Source: Pseudomonas sp. C2B4 (GTDB taxonomy: Bacteria; Pseudomonadota; Gammaproteobacteria; Pseudomonadales; Pseudomonadaceae). Taken from it: 56,236 bases of DNA. Both the position numbers and the translations under genes were made by a program. Below are positions 50,271 to 56,236 of the stretch, one piece after another; the stretch's first letter is position 1; every line of letters starts with the position of its first letter. The notes beneath the pieces are model-generated. The model did not search any database and was not told the DNA's origin. It saw only the letters and a list, made by a program, of their open reading frames with translations. The DNA lies in contig NZ_JABFMU010000043.1 of NCBI RefSeq assembly GCF_013359695.1, positions 1 to 56,236 of the forward strand. Direction: 5' to 3'.

Positions 50271-51206
50271 ATGAACCCAGACGCCCTCGCCACCCTCAAC
50301 CAGCACCTGCTGACCGCCCTCGCGTCCGCCCCCGCCGAAACCCGCCGCCTGTTCCACGGCCGGGGTCGCTGCTGGCCGGGGCTTGAGCAAGTGACCGTCG
50401 ACTGGTTGCAGGGTGTGGTGCTGGTGGCGTTGTTCAAGGAGCCAGAGCCTGCGCAACTGGAAGACCTGAAGCAGTTGCTGATGGCGATCACCCGGTCGGC
50501 GCAGTGGGCGCAATCGGGTGCGCATACGCTGCTGCTGCAACATCGCTACCTGCTGCAAAGCACTACCGAGTGGCTGCTCGGGGAAGAAATCGATGAACTG
50601 ACCATCACCGAGGGCGGGCTGAAATTTCGGGTGGACCTGGGCCGCAAGCAGAACACTGGTCTGTTCCTCGACATGCGCTACGGACGCGACTGGGTGCGGG
50701 CCAACGCCGCAGGCAAACGGGTGCTGAACCTGTTCGCCTACACCTGCGGCTTCTCGGTGGCGGCCATCGAAGGCGGCGCGACCCACGTGGTCAATCTGGA
50801 CATGTCCAGCCCGGCGCTGAGCCGTGGCCGCGACAATCACCGGCTCAACGGGCATGACCTGGGCAAGGTCACTTTTCTCGGTCACGACCTGTTCAAATCC
50901 TGGGGCAAGGTGATCGGCAAGGGCCCGTATGACCTGGTGATCATCGACCCGCCGTCGTTTCAGAAAGGCAGTTTCCTGCTGACCAAGGATTACCAGCGCG
51001 TACTGCGCCGCCTCCCGGAATTGCTCACTCCCCAAGGCACGGTACTGGCCTGCATGAACGATCCGGCGTTCGGCGCGGATTTCCTCATCGAAGGCGTCAC
51101 TCGCGAGGCGCCAAGCCTGCGGTTTGAACAGCGACTGGAGAATCCGCCGGAGTTTCCGGATGCGGATGTGGAGTGTGGGTTGAAGGCGTTGGTGTTCAGG
51201 CAGTAA
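50271..51206 (+). CDS. RlmI-type SAM methyltransferase without PUA domain
   Basis: A 311-residue class I methyltransferase of the RlmI/RlmK branch that methylates ribosomal RNA. Motif I is VLNLFAYTCGFSVAA, the acidic loop VVNLDMS, and motif IV IDPPSF. RlmI has an N-terminal PUA domain of about 80 residues; here the N-terminus is different and short, so the target may not be the same. It is probably a single-gene transcript. Confidence 0.88.
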   Translation: MNPDALATLNQHLLTALASAPAETRRLFHGRGRCWPGLEQVTVDWLQGVVLVALFKEPEPAQLEDLKQLLMAITRSAQWAQSGAHTLLLQHRYLLQSTTEWLLGEEIDELTITEGGLKFRVDLGRKQNTGLFLDMRYGRDWVRANAAGKRVLNLFAYTCGFSVAAIEGGATHVVNLDMSSPALSRGRDNHRLNGHDLGKVTFLGHDLFKSWGKVIGKGPYDLVIIDPPSFQKGSFLLTKDYQRVLRRLPELLTPQGTVLACMNDPAFGADFLIEGVTREAPSLRFEQRLENPPEFPDADVECGLKALVFRQ

Positions 51207-51220
51207 GACCGCGTCGCCCC

Positions 51221-51290
51221 CTTCGCGAGCAGGCTCGCTCCCACAATGGAATGCGTTTCACCTGTGGGAGCGAGCCTGCTCGCGAAGAGG
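51221..51290. repeat. REP pair, reversed order
   Basis: CTTCGCGAGCAGG...CCCACA first, then CCTGTGGGAGCGAGCC, with a short spacer, between convergent methyltransferase and LuxR genes. Confidence 0.92.
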
Positions 51291-51316
51291 CCGGCATGAA
51301 CCACCGAAAATCCGGC

Positions 51317-52090
51317 CTAGCGCGGCTGCAACACCAACGCAAACAACTCCCCATGCCCATTCACATTGAGCTTGTGATACAGGTTGCGCCGATGCACCTT
51401 GACCGTCTCCGGGGAGATGCCCATCTGCTGAGCGATGGCCTTGCTGGAGAAACCCTGGAGGATCAGCCGCGCCGTTTCGATTTCGCGGGCTGACAGACGC
51501 GCATCGAAACGGTCGAGCAAGGCTGCCAGATCGCCAGCCACGGCTTCGGCTACCGGGCCTTCCGGTGGCAGCAGTTGCAGGTGCCGGCGCATCGCCGACA
51601 GCACCCAGTCGCGCACACACAGCAAGCGGCCCTGCTCTTCAAGGGTGAAACGCGTCGAGCGGCCCAGGGACAGTCCGAGCACGGCGCCCTCGAGGTTGAC
51701 CATGAACTGCAACTCGTCGCCACCGACCACTGAACGGAAGTAGCTGAGGTAGTACTCGCTCTGCTGGAACTGGTCAGGCGCCACCGAGTCGAGGCTGTGC
51801 AGGCCGTCGGCGATGCCGGCGCACACGGCCAGGTAGAACGGATCGAGCAGGTACATGCCGGCGCTGTAATCGGCCAGTTCTTCATGCTCGTCGCCGCTGC
51901 CGGTTGAGTCGAAGTCGATCAGCAGGCGCGGCACCCGGCCGGGCCGCATCACCGCGACCAGCGCGTTGTCCAGCGGCACCAGCAGGCGCAGGGTATCGAC
52001 CAGTGCACGCCAGAATCCCTCCTCGCCCACAGCACCAAACAGCCGCGCCAGCCCCTGGTGCAGCGGCAACTCTTTCAACAACGCGTCCAC
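51317..52090 (-). CDS. LuxR-family regulator
   Basis: A 257-residue regulator. The N-terminal 180 residues resemble a sensor domain and the C-terminus (about 190-255) is a LuxR helix-turn-helix: LSAREIETARLILQGFSSKAIAQQMGISPETVKVHRR in pieces. No receiver domain is present. The start is a GTG at 52090 with AAAGGGG upstream. It is divergent from the polyamine-binding protein with 110 bp between, so it probably controls that gene and the peptidase behind it. Confidence 0.9.
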   Translation of the reverse strand: MDALLKELPLHQGLARLFGAVGEEGFWRALVDTLRLLVPLDNALVAVMRPGRVPRLLIDFDSTGSGDEHEELADYSAGMYLLDPFYLAVCAGIADGLHSLDSVAPDQFQQSEYYLSYFRSVVGGDELQFMVNLEGAVLGLSLGRSTRFTLEEQGRLLCVRDWVLSAMRRHLQLLPPEGPVAEAVAGDLAALLDRFDARLSAREIETARLILQGFSSKAIAQQMGISPETVKVHRRNLYHKLNVNGHGELFALVLQPR

Positions 52091-52200
52091 GCACTACCCC
52101 TTTCGAGTAACCCATGATGGGAATGGGTAACGGCCACCCCGGTCGATACGCTGCAAACTCCTGAACATCACCGGCCGCAGCAGGCCAGGAGTGCCGCATC

Positions 52201-53304
52201 ATGAGTGGTCACCGCGCGTATTTCAATCTGGGACTGGGCGCCTGCCTGGCGGTTTCGCTGTCGGCGGTGGCGACCGAGAGCCCGACGGTTCACGTGTATA
52301 ACTGGTACGACTACATCGGCCCAAACACCCTGCAGGACTTCAAGCGTGACACCGGTATCCAGCCGGTCTACGACACCTTCGACAGCGCCGAGGTGCTGGA
52401 AGGCAAACTGCTGACCAGCCGCAGCGGCTACGACGTGGTGGTGGCCAGCAACTTCAGCCTGCCGACCCTGATCAAGGCAGGCGCCCTCGCCCCGCTGCCC
52501 CGTGCCCAGATGCCGGACTTCAAGAACATGGACACCGACCTGCTGGCGAAACTGGCCCATAACGATCCGGGCAACCAGTACGCGGTGCCGTATCTGTGGG
52601 GCACCAACGGCATCGGCTACAACATCGACAAGGTGCGCGCCGTGCTCGGCGACAAGGCGCCGGTGGATTCCTGGGACCTGGTGTTCAAGGAAGAGAACCT
52701 GGCCAAACTCGGCGAATGCGGCGTGGCGATGCTCGACTCGCCCGCGGAAATGCTGCCGGTCGCCCTGCACTACCTGGGCCTGCCGCCCAACAGCACCAAC
52801 GCCGAGGATTACAAGAAGGCCGAAGCGCTGCTGCTCAAGTTGCGCCCGCACATCGCCTACTTCAACTCGTCGAAATTCATCAGCGACCTGTCCAACGGCA
52901 ATATTTGCGTAGCGGTGGGCTGGTCCGGGGCGATGCTGGAAGCCAAGGCCACCGCCGAGCAGGCCGGCAACGGCGTGAAGATCGCCTACAGCCTGCCCAA
53001 GGAAGGCGCGCCAGTGTGGTTCGACACGCTGGTGTTGCTCAAGGATGCACCGCATCCGCAACAGGGTCTGGCCTTCATTGATTACCTGATGCGCGCCGAG
53101 GTCATCGCCCCGGTCAGCAATCACCTCAACTACCCCAACGGCAACCGCAATGCGACGGCGCTGGTGGCCGAAGCGACCCGGACCAATCCTGCGGTTTACC
53201 CATCGGCCGAGGCGCTGGCCACCTTGTTCACCTTGCAGCCTCTGCCGCCGGCCACTGAACGGGTGCGGACGCGGATCTGGAGCAAGGTCAAAAACGGACA
53301 GTAG
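52201..53304 (+). CDS. Polyamine-type ABC transporter substrate-binding protein
   Basis: A 367-residue periplasmic binding protein of the PotF/SpuD family. Signal peptide about 1-25 (ending SLSAVATES), then the family hallmark VYNWYDYIGP and YAVPYLWGTNGIGYN. It would bind putrescine, spermidine or a related amine. No permease or ATPase lies nearby, so it either serves a transporter elsewhere or acts as a sensor for the divergent LuxR regulator. Confidence 0.9.
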   Translation: MSGHRAYFNLGLGACLAVSLSAVATESPTVHVYNWYDYIGPNTLQDFKRDTGIQPVYDTFDSAEVLEGKLLTSRSGYDVVVASNFSLPTLIKAGALAPLPRAQMPDFKNMDTDLLAKLAHNDPGNQYAVPYLWGTNGIGYNIDKVRAVLGDKAPVDSWDLVFKEENLAKLGECGVAMLDSPAEMLPVALHYLGLPPNSTNAEDYKKAEALLLKLRPHIAYFNSSKFISDLSNGNICVAVGWSGAMLEAKATAEQAGNGVKIAYSLPKEGAPVWFDTLVLLKDAPHPQQGLAFIDYLMRAEVIAPVSNHLNYPNGNRNATALVAEATRTNPAVYPSAEALATLFTLQPLPPATERVRTRIWSKVKNGQ

Positions 53305-53322
53305 TCCTGACACCACAACCCC

Positions 53323-53415
53323 ACTGTGGGAGCGAGCCTGCTCGCGAAAGCGGCGTGTCAGTCGACACCTTCTAACCTGATACACCGCTTTCGCGAGCAG
53401 GCTCGCTCCCACAGG
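53323..53415. repeat. REP pair
   Basis: Inverted REP units between the binding-protein and peptidase genes. Confidence 0.95.
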
Positions 53416-53470
53416 TTTCCCGCTTGAATCAGACCACTTTTTTCTGCCACGAATTGAAGAGGATCAACCT

Positions 53471-54592
53471 ATGAAACCACGTGCCCGCGACCTGAACATT
53501 CAGTTTGGCCAGCTTCAACCCGGCCCTCTCAATGCCATCACCGATGTGCCCGGCGTACGGGTCGGCCACAGCAATGTGCGAGGTCGCACCGCCAAGGGTC
53601 GTGACATCCTGACCGGCGTTACCGTGATCGAACCCCGTGCCGGTTCCACCAGCCAGCAGCCGTGCTTTGCCGGCGTCCATGTGCTCAACGGCAATGGCGA
53701 CGCCACGGGACTGGAGTGGATTCGCGAGGCCGGTCTGTTGACCAGCCCGATCGCCTTCACCAACACCCACAGCCTGGGCGTGGTGCGCGATGCCTTGATC
53801 GTGGTGGACCGTGAGCAACAACCGGACGACGGCCGGCTCTACTGGAACATGCCCGTGGTGCTGGAAACCTTCGACGGTTTGCTCAACGACATCAACGGCT
53901 TTCACGTAAAGCCCGAACACGTGGCCCACGCCGTGCAATCGGCGGTGGGCGGTCCGGTGGTGGAAGGCAATGTCGGCGGCGGTAGCGGCATGATCTGCCA
54001 CGAATTCAAGGGCGGCATCGGCACGGCGTCGCGGCGCCTGAGCGCTGCACAGGGGGGCTGGACCGTCGGCGCCATCGTCCAGGCCAACCATGGCATCCGC
54101 AACGAACTGCGCGTCGATGGCTACCCGGTCGGGCGCTACATGGAGCAGGTCGACTCACCGTTTCTCAAGGCCTCGCTGCCGCATCCGGGCATGGGTTCGA
54201 TCGTGGTCTGCCTGGCCACCGATGCGCCGTTGCTGCCGCACCAATGCACGCGCCTGGCGCAGCGTGCCAGCCTCGGCCTGGCCCGCACCGGCGGCGGCAA
54301 CGAAGACCACAGCGGTGACATTTTCATCGCCTTCGCCACGGGCAATGCCCACGTGCCACCGGCTGCCTACGAGAGCAAACGCGCGCCGACCACCGGCAAC
54401 CTGAGCATGGTCAATAACGATCACATCAGCGAATTGTTCCTGGCGGCCACCGAAGCCGTGGAAGAAGCCATCATCAACGCCCTGCTCGCGGCCGAAACGA
54501 CCGAAGGTAACGGTCATGCGGTGCCGGGGCTGGATGCCGAAACGCTGCTCAAGGCCCTGGATCAGGCCGGTTGGCCGGGCCGCAGAAGCTGA
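53471..54592 (+). CDS. P1-family (DmpA/BapA) aminopeptidase
   Basis: A 373-residue N-terminal-nucleophile hydrolase of peptidase family S58. The opening ITDVPGVRVGHSNV and the GNVGGGSGMICHEFKGGIGTASRRL region (in pieces) are typical. The likely self-cleavage gives a beta chain starting at S281 in HSGDIFIAFATG, with the nucleophile Ser. Such enzymes remove D-amino acids or beta-alanine from small peptides or amides. With the polyamine-binding protein upstream, an amine conjugate is a plausible substrate. Confidence 0.92.
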   Translation: MKPRARDLNIQFGQLQPGPLNAITDVPGVRVGHSNVRGRTAKGRDILTGVTVIEPRAGSTSQQPCFAGVHVLNGNGDATGLEWIREAGLLTSPIAFTNTHSLGVVRDALIVVDREQQPDDGRLYWNMPVVLETFDGLLNDINGFHVKPEHVAHAVQSAVGGPVVEGNVGGGSGMICHEFKGGIGTASRRLSAAQGGWTVGAIVQANHGIRNELRVDGYPVGRYMEQVDSPFLKASLPHPGMGSIVVCLATDAPLLPHQCTRLAQRASLGLARTGGGNEDHSGDIFIAFATGNAHVPPAAYESKRAPTTGNLSMVNNDHISELFLAATEAVEEAIINALLAAETTEGNGHAVPGLDAETLLKALDQAGWPGRRS

Positions 54593-54595
54593 CAC

Positions 54596-54774
54596 TTGTG
54601 GGGGGATTCGACTAGCGGTACTTGAGGCCGAACCCCCAACTTTCTACGATGAAGATGCGCAGCCGCTTGCTTGCCCAAGCCGTTGCGTAGGTGGTGAGTG
54701 CATTGAACCCCTATCAAGCTCACCGCCTGCTTCATGCGCATCTTGAGCCTCAATGGCTCCACTTCCTCCCCATC
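54596..54774 (+). ncRNA. Candidate structured RNA between peptidase and TetR genes
   Basis: Three complementary segments are nested in the right order: TTGAGGC (54622-54628) with GCCTCAA (54747-54753), AAGATGCGCA (54652-54661) with TGCGCATCTT (54735-54744), GGTGAG (54693-54698) with CTCACC (54719-54724). A side hairpin GCTTG-CTTGCC-CAAGC lies at 54665-54680, and GGGGG (54601-54605) can pair with CCCCC (54633-54637). An intrinsic terminator follows at once. I do not recognise the family; a MITE-like element or the 3' UTR of the peptidase gene are alternatives. Confidence 0.5.
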
Positions 54775-54797
54775 AAAGAGCTTTGAGGCTCTTTTTT
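54775..54797 (+). terminator. Intrinsic terminator
   Basis: AAAGAGC-TTTGAG-GCTCTTT followed by TTT. It closes the peptidase transcript or the candidate RNA just before it. Confidence 0.8.
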
Positions 54798-54823
54798 AAC
54801 CTTTTGAAAACCAGCACATCCCG

Positions 54824-54916
54824 TTGTGGGAGCGAGCCTGCTCGCGAAGGCGGTTTGTCAGGCAATTCATATGTCGACTGACCCACCGCTTTCGCGGGCA
54901 AGCCCGCTCCCACAGG
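54824..54916. repeat. REP pair
   Basis: Inverted REP units; the right unit has the GCGGGCAAGCCCGCTCCC variant. Confidence 0.95.
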
Positions 54917-54920
54917 GTCC

Positions 54921-55547
54921 TCAGTGATTCTCGGACGCGGCGACCGAGCGCCATGCCGCCTCGGCCAACAATTCGCGGTACGCCTTCGGACTGCCCTTGA
55001 CCCGGCCCGACAACCAGGCGCGGCAGTAGCTGTCGGCCTGGCCAATGATCAGCGACGGCATCAACTCGGCCGGAAAGCCGCCCAATTGATCCCGGTGCGC
55101 CGGATCCGACAGCCACTCCAACAGCATTTTGTTGCGCGCCTTGTTGCGGGTGGCAAGTTCGTCCTTATGCGGCCCCTTGGTCACGGCAAACCGCGCGTGA
55201 TACTGAAAACGCGCCCACTCGGGCTGGCTGTCGACCCAATCCACATAGCTGTGCACCAGTGCCTGCACGCCGGCCCGGGTGGTGGTGGCGTCGGCCATGT
55301 AGCTGTCGCGCAGCCTGGCCTGGTCATCCAGCGCGGTGAAAAACAACGCTGCCACCAGGCCTTCCTTGTTGCCGAAGTGATGGTAGATCGCGCCGACACT
55401 GGTATCGCATTCGGCGCGGATCATGTCGATGGTCGTGGCCTCGATCCCCTGCTCGTTGAACAGTGTGAGGGCCTTGCGAAAGATGTCGCGCTTGAGTTCG
55501 GCGCGGCGACCGGGGTAGCAGCGTTCGAGCAGATCGGACGTTTCCAT
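54921..55547 (-). CDS. TetR/AcrR-family repressor
   Basis: A 208-residue TetR-type repressor. The N-terminal helix-turn-helix (about 15-60) includes ALTLFNEQGIEATTIDMIRAECDTSVGAIYHHFGNKEGL in pieces, the rest is an all-helical ligand domain. The ATG at 55547 (METSDLLERC) is used; the frame runs 37 codons further but into the operators. It is divergent from the hotdog gene, and the three palindromes between them are its likely binding sites. Confidence 0.9.
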   Translation of the reverse strand: METSDLLERCYPGRRAELKRDIFRKALTLFNEQGIEATTIDMIRAECDTSVGAIYHHFGNKEGLVAALFFTALDDQARLRDSYMADATTTRAGVQALVHSYVDWVDSQPEWARFQYHARFAVTKGPHKDELATRNKARNKMLLEWLSDPAHRDQLGGFPAELMPSLIIGQADSYCRAWLSGRVKGSPKAYRELLAEAAWRSVAASENH

Positions 55548-55632
55548 ACTGAATTCTGACCAGAAAAACCAAGGGTAAAGGCTGGCGGCAGCCAATGGAC
55601 AAGTGGCGCTAGGTTGACAGATTTCCCGCTGA

Positions 55633-55683
55633 CGGAATACTGTTCCGCAACAGAACAATATTCTGTAACGGAAGAATATTCCG
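55633..55683. promoter_or_regulatory. Three tandem operators at 18-bp spacing
   Basis: CGGAA-TACTG-TTCCG (55633-55647), ACAGAA-CAATA-TTCTGT (55650-55666) and CGGAA-GAATA-TTCCG (55669-55683) are perfect inverted repeats with five-base centres, their centres exactly 18 bp apart (55640, 55658, 55676). They lie in the divergent TetR/hotdog promoter. Confidence 0.75.
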
Positions 55684-55711
55684 CCAAATCATCATCCAGA
55701 GAGGCTTCTCC

Positions 55712-56152
55712 ATGAGTCAGTTCCTCAGCCTGTTCAACAGCGCCGGTCCCGAAACGTTCAGCAAAATGGCCTGCCAGGTGGCGCCCTATTTCTCCACCAT
55801 CAACCCGCTGGTCACTGACTTGCGCAAAGGCTCGGCCACCGTGCAGGTGCCGTTCGCCCGGGAGATCACCAACCACCTGGGCACCGTTCATGCGATTGCG
55901 ATGTGCAACGCCGCTGAACTGGCAGCCGGGATGATGACCGACGTGTCTATCCCTGCGGGAGCGCGCTGGATTCCCAAAGGCATGACGGTCGAATACCTGG
56001 CCAAGGCCAAGAGTGATGTGACGGCGGTGGCGGATGGAGGGGATGTGGACTGGAACACGGAAGGCGACAAGATCGTGCCGGTGGACATTCACGATGTTGA
56101 GGGGAAGAAGGTGTTTACGGCACGGATTACGATGAATGTGAAGCTGGCCTGA
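55712..56152 (+). CDS. Hotdog-fold DUF4442-type thioesterase-like protein
   Basis: A 146-residue hotdog-fold protein of the DUF4442/PaaI-like group. Visible are NHLGTVHAIAMCNAAELAAGMM, where the usual helix of the fold lies, and the strand RWIPKGMTVEYLAKAKSDV. Its family hydrolyses acyl-CoA esters. The TetR repressor and triple operators suggest induction by a fatty acid or similar ligand. AGAGAGG precedes the ATG. Confidence 0.88.
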   Translation: MSQFLSLFNSAGPETFSKMACQVAPYFSTINPLVTDLRKGSATVQVPFAREITNHLGTVHAIAMCNAAELAAGMMTDVSIPAGARWIPKGMTVEYLAKAKSDVTAVADGGDVDWNTEGDKIVPVDIHDVEGKKVFTARITMNVKLA

Positions 56153-56166
56153 GCCTGAGAATTACT

Positions 56167-56236
56167 TGTGGGAGCGAGCCTGCTCGCGAAGGCGGAGTGT
56201 CAGGCAATACATGTGTCATATGACACTCCGCTTTCG
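56167..56236. repeat. REP pair, cut by the window end
   Basis: CTTGTGGGAGCGAGCCTGC unit and the start of the inverted partner (TGACACTCCGCTTTCG) run off the window. Confidence 0.9.

Overview
The window is a high-GC chromosomal segment of a Pseudomonas, most likely of the P. fluorescens group. The evidence is the dense set of paired REP units built on GTGGGAGCGAGCCTGCTCGCGA, the family content (OprD porin, GlxA-type AraC regulators, DUF2388, a DUF6124-like protein, many LysR regulators), and Hfq/Crc-type A-rich motifs in front of catabolic genes. Most of it is accessory catabolic gene space. There are no tRNA or rRNA genes, CRISPR arrays, integrases or transposases.

Layout. 0.1-3.5 kb: OprD-family porin, divergent LysR regulator, hydroxyisobutyrate-dehydrogenase-type enzyme. 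3.5-4.4 kb: two REP pairs and a long structured leader in front of a DUF6124-like gene. 4.6-9.0 kb: a tight five-gene acyl-CoA operon (OB-fold/DUF35 partner, thiolase, SDR, enoyl-CoA hydratase, CaiB-type CoA transferase). 9.2-13.1 kb: an AT-rich island holding one 1273-residue gene with a Cap4/DUF4297-like nuclease domain, an nSTAND3-type NTPase and a long helical-repeat C-terminus, a strong candidate single-gene anti-phage system, lying between two diverged copies of a dispersed repeat. 13.4-18.6 kb: LysR, DinB, an MFS/FAD-oxidase pair, an SDR. 18.8-25.2 kb: Fe-alcohol dehydrogenase, NIPSNAP protein, two cyclase-family hydrolases, LysR, ketoglutarate-semialdehyde-type dehydrogenase. 25.4-33.6 kb: NDH-2-like flavoprotein, two GlxA regulators, DUF2388, PLP dehydratase, SDR, ICMT-like protein, HAD phosphatase, orphan response regulator. 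33.7-43.2 kb: GMC oxidoreductase, enolase-superfamily sugar-acid dehydratase coupled to an MFS importer, aldehyde dehydrogenase, outer-membrane porin, two LysR regulators. 43.3-48.1 kb: MFS, succinate-semialdehyde-type dehydrogenase and aldo/keto reductase behind a formaldehyde-activating enzyme (Fae) homologue and an unlisted 32-residue ORF. 48.3-50.0 kb: a methionine-rich secreted protein, a Tat-dependent molybdoenzyme and a cytochrome b that match the MrpX/YedY1/YedZ1 hypochlorite-defence arrangement. 50.3-56.2 kb: RlmI-type methyltransferase, LuxR regulator with a polyamine-binding protein and a DmpA-type peptidase, a candidate structured RNA with terminator, and a TetR/hotdog divergent pair with three evenly spaced operators.

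How the genes work together. Importers and porins are paired with oxidoreductases, dehydratases and CoA enzymes, each under a local LysR, GlxA or LuxR regulator. Eleven exact AANAANAA motifs in the leaders of many of these genes suggest one shared layer of carbon-catabolite control at translation. The REP pairs sit in almost every intergenic space and probably mark transcript ends.
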